From positions 1 to 33,572 of the forward strand of contig CAYXDO010000124.1 of the NCBI GenBank assembly GCA_964463485.1: a stretch of DNA of 33,572 nt, read 5' to 3'. This document shows, one piece after another, positions 15,175-24,020 of this stretch (its first letter is position 1; the number at the start of each line of letters is the position of its first letter). The notes beneath the pieces were generated by a model. The model made no database searches. It saw nothing but the letters and a program-made list of their open reading frames with translations, and was not told the origin of the DNA. Source of the stretch: CAYXDO01 sp964463485. Lineage in GTDB: Bacteria > Myxococcota > Kuafuiibacteriia > Kuafuiibacteriales > Kuafuiibacteriaceae. The translations under genes were made by a program, and so were the position numbers.

Positions 15175-17021
15175 AGATCGGCCGTACTCAAACTCCCGTC
15201 TGGGGAGACACCGTCGCTCCGACCGCGCTTCGCGCGCCCGAGGCGATCTCACAGCTCGCGAGCGAGCAGCTCGAGAAGGCCAAGACACAGACGCGCGATC
15301 TCGACCTGCTCGTCAAAGCTCGGCAGGCGCTCGAGGTCGGCGAGCCGGGCGCCATGCTCAAGCGCCTCCTCCCCGAGACGCTCAAACAGCGGCCCGTACA
15401 ACGCCAGCGCCCGGTCAAGATCGAGCCGAAGCGACTCGAAGCGAGCCTCCGCGCGCTCGCGGACATCTACGCCGATCAACAGGTCGACGAAGGAGAGCTC
15501 CTCTCCCTCTCCAGAGCGGAAGAACACCTCCGACGCATCCTGACTCTGCGCGATGCGCTGACGATGCTCGACCCTCCCACCAAAAAGAGGCTCGAGGCCG
15601 AGCTCTTCGCGCCGCTCGAACGACTGGCGGGGGCTGCGTCTCGCCATCGACAAGTGCTCTTCGAGGCCATCGAAGCTCGCGACCGCGCGGAGCTCGAGGC
15701 GCGCCTGCGCGAGCCCCCGTCCTACCGCCGCTTGAATCTCCCGAGACTCTCGTCGATCGGCGAGGTCAACGCGATCAACCGGTTCAAGACGGGAGACCTC
15801 GTTCGCGTGCCCAGGTCGGGCGGGCTGGCCACCCTCGGCGTCGTCGTGGGCCGCGAGCCTCAAGGAGCGCTCAGAGTCGAAGTCCAGACCAAGGAGGGCC
15901 GCGTCGGCTTGCGTGAGGTCGCCGCCAACGAGCTCAAGGAGTCCAATCCGCTCAAGATCGGCGACTACCTCGAAGTCGAAGCCAAGGGCTTCTGGGTCAC
16001 CGGCCTCAAACGAGACGGGAGCCTGCTCGTGCTCGATGCCGCTGGTCGATCGGTCGATCCTATCGCGCTCCGTTCGCGCATCGAACAAGCCATCGAGGTC
16101 CAGAAGTCACTCGTTCGTACTCAAAGGATCTTCTCCGACGATCGGTCAGGCCCTCACCCATTCCCGGCCCCGAGGAACCGCCCGCTCGTCGTGCCGCGAC
16201 CGCTCGACGAGAACGCCTACGTGCCGCTGGAGCTCATCTACGAGCCCGGCGCCGAGCTCGGCTTGGTCGCAGGCAGTCGAGAGAGCGGCGACGTCTATAC
16301 CATCGAGACACCGCTCGGCCGCGCGGCCCTCCACTCCGGCCGCGGAGTGAACTACAAAGATTGGAACGAAGACGCGGGACTCTTGTTCGCCGACGCACGC
16401 GGACGCTTCCTGCTGGGCGTGTACGATCAGGCCGGCGGAATGGGCAGCGTCGAAGGCGAACGAGGCGCAGCCAGCGCCATCGCCGCCCAGTGTGTCTTCG
16501 ATCGCATGCAGGCCCACGCGCGCGCCGAAGGCGGCGATTGCATCCCCGCGCTCGACGCCGCCGCCCGCGCCGCCCACAGAGCCATCGTCGCGAGGAGTCA
16601 TCACGAGGTGACGACCTTCATCTCGGCGTTCGTCGACGAGCGGGACGCGGCCCTACTCAACGTCGGTGACTCCGCTGCCCTGCTCTTCTCCGCAGACGGC
16701 ACGCCGCTCGAGCACACCGTGCCTCACGCCCTCCCGCCACCCAACAGCCACGTCGTCACCGAAGCGCTGGGATCTCTACGGAGAGAGCCGCGCGCCGACA
16801 CTTACCGTTGGCCCGTGGCGCCCGGCGATTGGCTCGTGCTCGGGTCCGACGGGCTCTTCGACGCGGAGCTCAGCAAAGATCAAATCGGCGACCGCCTCGC
16901 CGCCGCCAAAACGCCGCTCGATGCGACGCGATCCATGATCGAAGAGATCCATGATCGAATGGAGCGCTACCAAGCCAAGCCCGACAACCTCACGATCGTC
17001 GTGCTGCGACTGGCCGAGTGA
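15171..17021 (+). CDS. PP2C-family protein phosphatase with long N-terminal region
   Basis: 616 aa. Residues 1-190 are charged helices (IEPKRLEASLRALADIYADQQ). Residues 195-300 look like two small beta modules (TGDLVRVPRSGGLATLGVVVG and IGDYLEVEAKGFWVTGL). The C-terminal PP2C domain spans about 375-616, with NED ending at Asp401, VYDQAGGMGSVEGE with Asp419, LNVGDSAALLF, GSDGLFD with Asp560 and PDNLTIVV with Asp605. These give the metal-binding aspartates of a Ser/Thr phosphatase. The usual Asp-Gly of motif 2 reads Asp-Gln, a minor departure. It likely opposes Ser/Thr kinases, which are abundant in myxobacteria. The start is a GTG overlapping the TPR gene, with AGGG about 7 nt upstream. Confidence 0.82.
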   Translation: MKIGRTQTPVWGDTVAPTALRAPEAISQLASEQLEKAKTQTRDLDLLVKARQALEVGEPGAMLKRLLPETLKQRPVQRQRPVKIEPKRLEASLRALADIYADQQVDEGELLSLSRAEEHLRRILTLRDALTMLDPPTKKRLEAELFAPLERLAGAASRHRQVLFEAIEARDRAELEARLREPPSYRRLNLPRLSSIGEVNAINRFKTGDLVRVPRSGGLATLGVVVGREPQGALRVEVQTKEGRVGLREVAANELKESNPLKIGDYLEVEAKGFWVTGLKRDGSLLVLDAAGRSVDPIALRSRIEQAIEVQKSLVRTQRIFSDDRSGPHPFPAPRNRPLVVPRPLDENAYVPLELIYEPGAELGLVAGSRESGDVYTIETPLGRAALHSGRGVNYKDWNEDAGLLFADARGRFLLGVYDQAGGMGSVEGERGAASAIAAQCVFDRMQAHARAEGGDCIPALDAAARAAHRAIVARSHHEVTTFISAFVDERDAALLNVGDSAALLFSADGTPLEHTVPHALPPPNSHVVTEALGSLRREPRADTYRWPVAPGDWLVLGSDGLFDAELSKDQIGDRLAAAKTPLDATRSMIEEIHDRMERYQAKPDNLTIVVLRLAE

Positions 17022-17111
17022 GTCGAGCTCGAGCTTCGAATCGTTGCTGCTCGAACGATCGATCACCAAAGACGGGCGGAGACGGCGCCAGGATCACGGC
17101 GAAGGACACCG

Positions 17112-18551
17112 CTACTCCGCGTTGATGATCTCGGTCCCGCTGCCAGCGTTCGCTTCGGCTTCGAGCTTCGCTGCCGCTTCCGCCTTGGCCGCGGCCTCTT
17201 CGTCCTCCCGCTTCGCCCTCGCCTTCACGAGCATCGTGAGCGACACGAGCGCGAGCAGGATGGCGATGTAGAGCACGAGCTTGCCGGGGCTCGGCAGCTT
17301 CAGGAAGGCGTTCGATTCTTCCTGCTTCGCGCTCGGCTTGAGCGCGTAGAAGCCGAGCACGGTGCCGACATTTTGGAGGTATTTCTTGATGCGGGCGTCG
17401 TCCGGATATTCGGTCTGCAGCTTGCGGTAGCACTCGAGCGCGTAGTCGATCTTCTTGAGCGACACACACTGATTCAAGAACTCTTGATGGAGCAGCTTGT
17501 TGTCGAGGTCCGCCTTGGCCGCCGCCCACGCGCGGTTCAGCGCTGCTTCTTCGGTGTTGCTCTCGATGTGGTCTTCGGGATCGACCTTCGCCTCGTCGAC
17601 CTCCTTCACCAAGATCTCGCTGCGCTGAATGCCGGACCGCTTCTGTCGAAGAAAATCGATATACGAGAGGACGAACGCCCGCGCGCGCACTTCGGCGGAG
17701 AGCCGGATCGCCATGCCCGAGTTGTCCTTCGGACGAAAGACGACCCGGGCCCCGACGCTCAGCTTCTGGCCATCGCCGCGCACCAACGTCACGACCAGCG
17801 CGGTCTCGAGCGGAAGTGGGTTCTCGACCTGCAGAAACAGGCCGCCAGACGAGATGCTGCGAACTTCGCCGTTCGAAACCTTGCCGCCTTCGAGACGGGT
17901 GAGCTTGCCCGCGACCGGCGGATCGCACTCGAAACGCTCGCCACGACGGCTCTCGACCATCGGCCGAAGCTCGCCGGTCTCTCCCCACAAGGCCGCGTCG
18001 GTGACCGCAGGAAGCTCTTCCTGCGCAAGCACGAGGTCGTCCACCACGGGCTGCGGATCTTGCTCGTCCTCGGGAAACAGCGCCTCGAACAGCGCGTCAT
18101 CCGATGGTGAATCGGAGAGCGCGGGCGTGGCACGCATGGGTGGGGGCGCGATCGGATCGAGCAGCGAAGGAGCTGAAGCCGGACGTCCCGCACCCATGGA
18201 GACGGTCGGCGCGTCCCAGTGGATCGGCGGCGGCGGCATCGCCGGCGGAGGCAACGGGGAGTAAGGAGCGGGCGTTCCTCTCGGAACCTCGATCGGCACC
18301 GTCGGCGCCTCGACGTACGGCAGCGGCGCGAGGTTCCCGTAGGGCGTCGGGATCGGTTGGGCGTAGCCAGGTGGCATCGACGGACGCGGATAGCTCGGGG
18401 CCAGCACCTCCGTCGCCGCCTCCGCATAAGGCGCCGGCAGAGGCGGAAGCTCCACCGGCGCTGGGATGTTCGCCAAGTATCGGTCGACGTCGCTCCAGTC
18501 CTGGCCGCCCTGCGCCGGAGGCTTGCGCCGGTTGCCTTGGTCCTGACTCAC
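17112..18551 (-). CDS. PilZ-domain protein with Pro-rich N-terminus and C-terminal membrane anchor
   Basis: 479 aa. The GTG at 18551 has GGAGG 7 nt upstream; a longer upstream frame is not needed. Residues 1-200 are Pro/Ala-rich and probably disordered (PLPPPAMPPPPIHWDA). A PilZ domain follows (~205-300) with the RRGERF arginine motif, SISSGGLFL, and the strand-rich VVTLVRGDGQKLSVGARVVF. The second motif is normally (D/N)xSxxG, but the first position here is Ser, so c-di-GMP binding is plausible but not assured. A helical, TPR-like segment follows (LNQCVSLKKIDYALECYRK). Near the C-terminus is one membrane helix (GKLVLYIAILLALVSLTMLV), then an Ala/Glu/Lys-rich coiled tail. Probably a cytoplasmic c-di-GMP receptor tethered to the inner membrane. 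It converges on the PP2C gene. Confidence 0.8.
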   Translation of the reverse strand: MSQDQGNRRKPPAQGGQDWSDVDRYLANIPAPVELPPLPAPYAEAATEVLAPSYPRPSMPPGYAQPIPTPYGNLAPLPYVEAPTVPIEVPRGTPAPYSPLPPPAMPPPPIHWDAPTVSMGAGRPASAPSLLDPIAPPPMRATPALSDSPSDDALFEALFPEDEQDPQPVVDDLVLAQEELPAVTDAALWGETGELRPMVESRRGERFECDPPVAGKLTRLEGGKVSNGEVRSISSGGLFLQVENPLPLETALVVTLVRGDGQKLSVGARVVFRPKDNSGMAIRLSAEVRARAFVLSYIDFLRQKRSGIQRSEILVKEVDEAKVDPEDHIESNTEEAALNRAWAAAKADLDNKLLHQEFLNQCVSLKKIDYALECYRKLQTEYPDDARIKKYLQNVGTVLGFYALKPSAKQEESNAFLKLPSPGKLVLYIAILLALVSLTMLVKARAKREDEEAAAKAEAAAKLEAEANAGSGTEIINAE

Positions 18552-18744
18552 GGGCGTCCTCCGCCCCGGCGAAGAAACGACTCCGACGAGCACGGCAAGC
18601 ACATGGTCGACACCAAACTCATGGTGAGATCGACTCCAATGTAGCCTGTTTCCCCGAACGTACAAAGCGCCGGGCAAGTCCCTCCGCTCGTGGGCGCCAC
18701 ACCGACCGGTCGACACCGCGAAATCCGTGTGCGAAGCGGCCTCC

Positions 18745-19119
18745 ATGCCGCGAGACCGCATCGAAATCGAGGGGCTCAGGGTCGACGCGGTCGTCGGTAT
18801 CTACCCCCACGAGCGCCGCATCCACCAGCGACTCGTGTTCGACGTGACCGTCGAAACGGATCTGTCCGAGGCCGGCCGCACCGATGATATCCGGTCCACC
18901 GTAGACTACGATCGGATCGCTCAGATCGTCCGCAACACCGCCACCAGCGCCACCTGGCTCGTCGAGTCCATGGCCTCCAACGTCGCCGACGCCGTCCTCG
19001 CCCTGCCGCGCGTCGAGTCCGTCCGCGTCCGCGTTCAAAAACCTGGCGCGCTCGTCGACGCCACCACCGTCGCCATCCTCATCTTTCGCGAACGATCCCC
19101 ATCGGGTGTTCGTCCGTAG
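18745..19119 (+). CDS. folB: Dihydroneopterin aldolase
   Basis: 124 aa, the normal FolB length. It converts 7,8-dihydroneopterin to 6-hydroxymethyl-7,8-dihydropterin and glycolaldehyde in folate synthesis, in the cytoplasm. The family pattern is clear: an N-terminal IEIEGLRVDAVVGIYPHERRIHQ with Glu23, VDYDRIAQIV with Tyr55, LVESMASNVADAV with Glu74 binding the pterin, and the catalytic Lys99 in VRVQKPGALVDA. The ATG at 18745 is chosen because FolB proteins begin just before the IxIxGL strand; upstream in-frame codons add only six residues. It heads a plus-strand run, and a ketosynthase gene follows after a short gap. No other folate gene is in the window. Confidence 0.9.
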   Translation: MPRDRIEIEGLRVDAVVGIYPHERRIHQRLVFDVTVETDLSEAGRTDDIRSTVDYDRIAQIVRNTATSATWLVESMASNVADAVLALPRVESVRVRVQKPGALVDATTVAILIFRERSPSGVRP

Positions 19120-19153
19120 ACCCGCCGCCGCGTTCCGGGGCTCCATCGAAGGC

Positions 19154-20143
19154 GTGCGCGCACGGATCTCCGGGACCGGCTCCTACCTGCCGGCCCGTGT
19201 CATGACGAACGCGGAGGTCTGCCTCACCGCCCAAGGAACCTCCGATGTGTGGATCCGGGAGCGCCTCGGCATCGAGACGCGCCACATCGCTGCAGACGAC
19301 GAGCAAACCAGCGATCTCGGCGCCAAGGCGGCGCTCCGCGCCCTCGAGTCCGCGGAGCTCTCCCCCAACGACCTGGACGGCATCATCTGCGCCATCGGCA
19401 CGGGCGACGTCATCACGCCGGCCACCGCGAGCTACGTACAGCAGAAGCTCGGCATCACCAACAAAGGGTTCGCGTTCGACGTGAAGCTCGCCTGCGCCGG
19501 AACCATCGGCGGACTCATGATGGCCCGCGGCCTGATCGAGTCCCAGCTCGCTCGCCACGTGCTCGTCGTCGGAACTCACATCATCAGCCGGGTCTCCCTC
19601 GACTGGACCGACCGCTCGACCGCCCCCATTTTCGGCGACGGCGCTGGCGCAGTGATTTTGTCCCGGTCCGACGACCCCGACGCCGGCATCATCCAGAGCC
19701 GGCTGCACACCGACGGATCACTCACCGAAATCGTCGGGATGTACGGCGGCGGCACACGCGAGCCACTCACACCAGAGCTCGTGGCCCGCGGCGGACATTT
19801 CCTCAGGATGGACGGACGCGCGGTCTGGGACTGCGCCGTCCGCGAAGTCCCCGCCGTGATTCGTGAGGTCCTCGCCGCGGCCAACCTGTCGGTCGACGAG
19901 CTCGACTTCATGATTTCGCACCAAGCCAACAAACGCCTCCTCGCGACCATCCTCGATCAAGTCGGCATCCCGCTGGAGAAGACCTTCACGAACGTCGAAA
20001 AATACGGGAACACGGTCGCTGCGAGCGCACTCATCGCCCTCGACGAAGCCGTGCGCCTGGGCAAGATTCACCGAGGAGACTTGGTGCTGTTGACTGCCAT
20101 CGGGGCCGGCATGAGTTTCGGAGCCCACCTCGTCCGATGGTGA
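19154..20143 (+). CDS. fabH: 3-oxoacyl-ACP synthase III (KAS III)-type ketosynthase
   Basis: 329 aa. The thiolase-fold catalytic triad is complete: Cys114 (VKLACAGTIGG), His256 (ISHQANKR) and Asn286 (EKYGNTVAAS). The spacings match E. coli FabH. SGTGSYLPAR at the N-terminus and FGDGAGAVIL are also typical. It normally condenses an acyl-CoA with malonyl-ACP to start fatty acid synthesis. A specialised paralogue priming with another acyl group is possible. I chose the GTG at 19154, just before RARISGTGSYLP; a GTG at 19106 would overlap folB by 14 bp and add 16 residues. The neighbour 88 bp downstream is FabK-like, so the two may act in one acyl pathway. Confidence 0.88.
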   Translation: MRARISGTGSYLPARVMTNAEVCLTAQGTSDVWIRERLGIETRHIAADDEQTSDLGAKAALRALESAELSPNDLDGIICAIGTGDVITPATASYVQQKLGITNKGFAFDVKLACAGTIGGLMMARGLIESQLARHVLVVGTHIISRVSLDWTDRSTAPIFGDGAGAVILSRSDDPDAGIIQSRLHTDGSLTEIVGMYGGGTREPLTPELVARGGHFLRMDGRAVWDCAVREVPAVIREVLAAANLSVDELDFMISHQANKRLLATILDQVGIPLEKTFTNVEKYGNTVAASALIALDEAVRLGKIHRGDLVLLTAIGAGMSFGAHLVRW

Positions 20144-20231
20144 ATAGCCGAGGAAAACCGTCGCGGCGGGCCGTCGTCCCCGAACCCGACGAGCACGAAG
20201 CCCACTCTCGGCCGCCCCACCGGAGCCCACG

Positions 20232-21203
20232 ATGATGATGAAAAAGCGACCCCGCTTCGACACTCGGATCACTCGCCTCTTCGCGATCGAGCTTCCGATC
20301 GTCCAGGGAGCCATGGCGTGGCTCTCGGAGGCCGAGCTCGTGGCCGCCGTGTCGAACGCCGGCGGGCTGGGAGTCCTCGGCGCCTCGATCATGTCGGTCG
20401 ACGAGTTCGAGGTCCAAGTCGTCCGCGCGAAATCACTCACCGACCGACCCTTCGCGGTCAACTTCCCGCTGGTGCTCGGTCACTACGAAGAGCACCTGCG
20501 AATGTCGCTCTCGTACGGCGTTCGCATCATCTTCGTGTCCGCGGGCTCGCCCAAAGTCATGACCCACCCGATTCACTCCGCCGGCGCGGTGTGTGTCCAC
20601 GTCGTCCCGAACCTGAAGCTCGCCAAGAAAGTCTCCGATGCCGGCGTCGACGCGGTGGTGCTCGAGAGCTTCGAGGCCGGAGGGCACGTCTCCGTCGAGG
20701 GCATCACGGCGATCACCAACATCCCGAACGTCGCCAAGAAGCTGAACAAGCCACTCATCGCCGCAGGTGGGATCGTCGATGGCCGAGGCCTGGCCGCCGC
20801 CCTCTCGCTCGGCGCAGACGCCGTTCAGATGGGCACACGGTTTCTCGCGACTCAGGAGAACAACGCCCACCGAGCGTACAAAGACCTGCTCCTCGAAGCG
20901 GACGAAGGAGACGCGCTCGTGTATGGTCTTCGCCACCACCCTGGGCGCGCTCTCCGCTCCAACGCGATCGAACAGATCGTCGCGCTCGAGACCAACGGCG
21001 GGACCATCGAAGACGTGCGCAACTTCATTGGCCGGGGCCGCGCCCGAAAAGCGGCCCACCACGGAGATCTCGAGCAGGGCATGTTCTACTCGGGCGCCGG
21101 AGCCGGCAACATCGACGACGAGCCCACGGTCTCCGAGCTGATGAGCCGAATCGTCGATGAGTTCGTCGAGGCAACTCAGCGCCTCGCCTCCTTCCTTCCT
21201 TGA
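20232..21203 (+). CDS. FabK / nitronate monooxygenase-family flavoprotein
   Basis: 323 aa, an FMN-dependent TIM barrel. The family opens with TRLFAIELPIVQGAMAW and AAVSNAGGLGVLGA. LESFEAGGHVS carries His152, matching the key His of FabK and nitronate monooxygenases. AAGGIVDGRGLAAALSLGADAVQMGTRFL is the phosphate/FMN-binding C-terminal half. The family includes FabK enoyl-ACP reductases and nitronate monooxygenases. The FabH-like neighbour favours the fatty-acid role, but sequence motifs alone cannot separate them. Three consecutive ATGs (20232, 20235, 20238) are available, with GGAG at 20222-20225; the first is given. The stop overlaps the TTG of the next gene. Confidence 0.8.
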   Translation: MMMKKRPRFDTRITRLFAIELPIVQGAMAWLSEAELVAAVSNAGGLGVLGASIMSVDEFEVQVVRAKSLTDRPFAVNFPLVLGHYEEHLRMSLSYGVRIIFVSAGSPKVMTHPIHSAGAVCVHVVPNLKLAKKVSDAGVDAVVLESFEAGGHVSVEGITAITNIPNVAKKLNKPLIAAGGIVDGRGLAAALSLGADAVQMGTRFLATQENNAHRAYKDLLLEADEGDALVYGLRHHPGRALRSNAIEQIVALETNGGTIEDVRNFIGRGRARKAAHHGDLEQGMFYSGAGAGNIDDEPTVSELMSRIVDEFVEATQRLASFLP

Positions 21204-22288
21204 GTCGGCGGTCGACCCATCGAGCCGCCCTGCTCATCACCCTGTGGGGCTGCCACGAATCCGTACCCACGCCGCCGCCTCTGACTCTCTCCGACCGAGA
21301 TTCCGCAGTCTCTGGGCTCCCTCTGCCCACTCGGACCGATCCGAATTTCCGGCGCGGCATCTCCCTCGGCCTGTTCGCGAGCGCGGCCCGCCGCGGAGAC
21401 CGCGCGCGGATCTACTCGGTGTTGCTCGACGAGATCGTCGCGATCGGCGCCTCCGACGTGGGAATCGTCGTCTCCTGGGCTCAGGCCGATGTACGTTCTT
21501 CGACCATCGCGCCAGACCCAGCCAGCACCGACCGCGAGGAGCTCCTCGCGACGCTGTCGCTCGCCCGCGCCAAAGGCCTCCGAGTCTTCCTCATGCCGAT
21601 CGTCAAGATCGTCGCGATGAAGGGTCCAGAGTGGCGAGGCACTCTGGCGCCCACCGACCCCGAAGCGTGGTGGCGATCTTATCGGAGCTTCATCCTGACT
21701 CACGCCGAGCTCGCCCAGGCCGCCGAAGCAGACCTCTTTTCGATCGGGAGTGAGTTGGTGAGCATGGAGCGGGAAGACGCCCGCTGGCGCGCGCTCGCAG
21801 CCGACGTGCGCGGGATCTATCGAGGTCGACTCACCTACTCGGCAAACTGGGATCACTTCGAGCCCGTGCCATTTTGGGACGCGGTCGACGTGATCGGTAT
21901 CAGCGCCTACGCCCCGGCGTCGACCAAGCGAGATCCGACGGAAGACGAGCTGCTTCACGGAATCTCCACGTTCAGAAGCCAAGCGCTGTCGTTCGCCGTC
22001 GAGAAGAACATGAAGCTCGTGCTCACCGAAACCGGTTTCCCTTCCCACCCTCGAGGAGCATTTCGGCCGTGGGATTATCGAGAAAAAGAGGGACCCGACG
22101 TGGGTCTCCAACTCCGGGCCTATCGGGCCTTCTATCGAGCTTGGCAAGGCACGACTCGCCTCGAGGGCGTCTTCTTGTGGAATTGGTTCGGGCTCGGCGG
22201 ATCTGCCGATGCTGGCTACACGCTCCGCGGAAAGCCAGCGGCGGCGGTCATCGCGCGCTGGTATCGTGGTCCATGGGCCGCCAAGTGA
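21200..22288 (+). CDS. GH113-like glycoside hydrolase lipoprotein
   Basis: 362 aa. A lipoprotein signal ends LITLWGC, so Cys18 is probably lipidated, and a proline-rich linker follows. The rest is a TIM barrel resembling glycoside hydrolase family 113. Visible blocks are RRGISLGLF at the first strand, VGIVVSWAQADV, RVFLMPIVK, FSIGSELVSME with Glu185 as probable acid/base, YSANWDHFEPVPFWDAVDVIGISAY, and VLTETGFPS with Glu277 as probable nucleophile. FLWNWFGLGG closes the barrel. GH113 members include beta-mannanases, but this substrate is unknown. The TTG start overlaps the FabK-like stop (TTGA) and no good Shine-Dalgarno is visible, so expression is probably by coupling. The end overlaps the next gene by 16 bp. 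Confidence 0.8.
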   Translation: MSRRSTHRAALLITLWGCHESVPTPPPLTLSDRDSAVSGLPLPTRTDPNFRRGISLGLFASAARRGDRARIYSVLLDEIVAIGASDVGIVVSWAQADVRSSTIAPDPASTDREELLATLSLARAKGLRVFLMPIVKIVAMKGPEWRGTLAPTDPEAWWRSYRSFILTHAELAQAAEADLFSIGSELVSMEREDARWRALAADVRGIYRGRLTYSANWDHFEPVPFWDAVDVIGISAYAPASTKRDPTEDELLHGISTFRSQALSFAVEKNMKLVLTETGFPSHPRGAFRPWDYREKEGPDVGLQLRAYRAFYRAWQGTTRLEGVFLWNWFGLGGSADAGYTLRGKPAAAVIARWYRGPWAAK

Positions 22289-23643
22289 CGAATCGACCTG
22301 CCCTCGCGGGCGCGGGCTTGCCGCTCCTCGCCTTCGCGTGCGTGCCCTCGTCTGTGAGCCTCGATTGGCCTTTCGAACAGCCTGCCGGAACCTTCATTTC
22401 GGTCGCCCGAAGTCATGAGACCGAGTCGTTCTTCGTTTCGCCCGACGCAGGAGCGCGCGCGCTCGGCCCCGAGCTCGAGCTCACCGTCGCTTCCTTTCGG
22501 GAGCGCCCTGCGGAGCTCGGATTCGCCTCGGGTCCGCTCACTCCGTCGGCGAACGGCTGCGAGCTCCCGCAAGCGGTCGAAGTCTTTTCGTACTCGGAAC
22601 GCCAGGGATGGCAACGCTCCCCGGATCTCGCAGCCATCGGCACCATCAAACGCCCCTGCCCCGACGACCCCTGCGTGGAGCTCCATCCGCGCATACTCTC
22701 CCTCCAAGAGGCCGGCGCAGTGACTCTCGCCGCGCCGCTCGACGAGCGCCGAGCATTTCTGGTCAACTTGGCCCGAACCTCGTGCACGTCCGCCGGGTTC
22801 GCTTACGTGTTCGAAGCTCCCGACCAAGTCCGACCCCTCGGCCCGACTTACCCGGTGTGGAAGAGTGCGGCTCGCGGTGAGTCCGTGTTTGCCAACATCG
22901 ACGACGGCACCGCGACCGGACCCACCTATCGCTTCGACTTGAAACAAATAAGCGAGGCGATCGACCACGGGACTTCGATCGAGGCCGAGCTCGTGTCCGA
23001 TCGGACCGAGCGCTTCGAGGCGATGGTCACCTCGCCTGTCTCCGAACCTCTCGAAGTGTTCGCCTTGAACGGTGACGGAACTCTCTTCGAGCTTTCGGAC
23101 TCCGTTTGGCGAGTCGTCGGCTCGAGCCCCGCCCTTCCTTGGAGCAGGCGCGGAATGGTCTGGCTCGAGCCAGGCACCATCGTCCAGGCTCCCTACGAAA
23201 TCGACACCGATCCGACCCTGCGAAGCCGCACCCGAAACGAACCTCTCTCTATCCCACGAACCCCGGGCTCCCAAATCTGGGCGATCCTGACCGCGCCGGG
23301 ACTCGGACCCGTCGTGACCACCTTCCACCCCAACGTCGCCGAGATATTGGATTTGAGAGCACGCCGAAAATTATGGAGCGCTCCCTCGACCTTCCTGGAA
23401 TTCGAAAGGTACCGGGGCGTCGCGTCTTCTGACGGACTCACCATCGCCGTAGGTCATCAGTTGGTGCTCGAATTCGTGAAGGTCCTCCCACCCATCGGCA
23501 GCTCCGACGTATGCCCGCTTCGTCCGCTGACGCAGGCGATGAGATGGGAGAACGCGTTGCCGCTGGGCGGCGGGTTCTTGGTCACCGGCGGGACCTACGC
23601 GAGCACCAAAGTGGCCGAGCTCGCCTTCGTGAGAGTGGAATGA
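22273..23643 (+). CDS. Predicted lipoprotein, paralogue of the 3861-5231 lipoprotein
   Basis: 456 aa. A signal sequence ending LPLLAFAC makes Cys23 the likely lipidated residue. The body is beta-rich with several cysteines, and its C-terminal half has propeller-like strands (LEVFALNGDGTLFELSDSVWRVVG). No catalytic motif is recognised. The motifs LGFASGPL (residue 82) and DPCVELHPRILSL (Cys134) recur in the lipoprotein at 3861-5231, in the same order and 51 residues apart in both. I infer shared ancestry. The ATG at 22273 overlaps the GH113-like gene by 16 bp; the GTG at 22285 (a GTGA overlap) is an alternative. It is probably the last gene of the folB-led run. Confidence 0.65.
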   Translation: MGRQVTNRPALAGAGLPLLAFACVPSSVSLDWPFEQPAGTFISVARSHETESFFVSPDAGARALGPELELTVASFRERPAELGFASGPLTPSANGCELPQAVEVFSYSERQGWQRSPDLAAIGTIKRPCPDDPCVELHPRILSLQEAGAVTLAAPLDERRAFLVNLARTSCTSAGFAYVFEAPDQVRPLGPTYPVWKSAARGESVFANIDDGTATGPTYRFDLKQISEAIDHGTSIEAELVSDRTERFEAMVTSPVSEPLEVFALNGDGTLFELSDSVWRVVGSSPALPWSRRGMVWLEPGTIVQAPYEIDTDPTLRSRTRNEPLSIPRTPGSQIWAILTAPGLGPVVTTFHPNVAEILDLRARRKLWSAPSTFLEFERYRGVASSDGLTIAVGHQLVLEFVKVLPPIGSSDVCPLRPLTQAMRWENALPLGGGFLVTGGTYASTKVAELAFVRVE

Positions 23644-23804
23644 CCGAAAAAGTCGTCCTCGCCGTCTGCGTCGGATGAGTTGCCGCACTCTTGGTCGGTC
23701 GTCCGCTCTCTCATGCGACCCACTCGGCGACGGCGACGCGCCTGGCGACGGCGTCGGCAGGTCTCGTCGGTCAGCCCACATCGAGGCGGTGAACCACGGG
23801 GATG

Positions 23805-24020
23805 TCACGCCGCCGGATCAAGCTGACGACGGGCAAGGTCGAGGTCGGCGAGGGCGGCCTTACGGCCCTCGTCGTTGTCCTCGCACTCCACCTCGATCGC
23901 GGCGCGGATGCGCGTACCGGGTTTGCGGATACCTTCGACGTCTCGCACGGGAACACCTTCGAGCGTGGTCTCGAATGCGTAGCGGGTCCCGTCAACATAG
24001 GTGTGAATCACGATGCGCAT
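23805..24020 (-). CDS. Small hypothetical protein (71 aa)
   Basis: 71 aa, family not recognised. It is soluble with no membrane segment: an N-terminal beta-rich part (MRIVIHTYVDGTRYAFETTLEG) and a charged helical C-terminus (NDEGRKAALADLDLARRQ). The ATG at 24020 has an excellent Shine-Dalgarno (GGAGG) a few bases upstream, which is the main reason to accept it. It overlaps the 3' end of the preceding minus-strand small gene by 13 bp, as in a two-gene operon. No function is offered. Confidence 0.5.
   Translation of the reverse strand: MRIVIHTYVDGTRYAFETTLEGVPVRDVEGIRKPGTRIRAAIEVECEDNDEGRKAALADLDLARRQLDPAA

Noticed and set aside
17040..17059. Terminator between the PP2C and PilZ genes (ATCGTT/AACGAT)
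   Set aside because: Only a 6-bp AT/GC-mixed stem with an 8-nt loop and no U-tract. Chance occurrence is likely.
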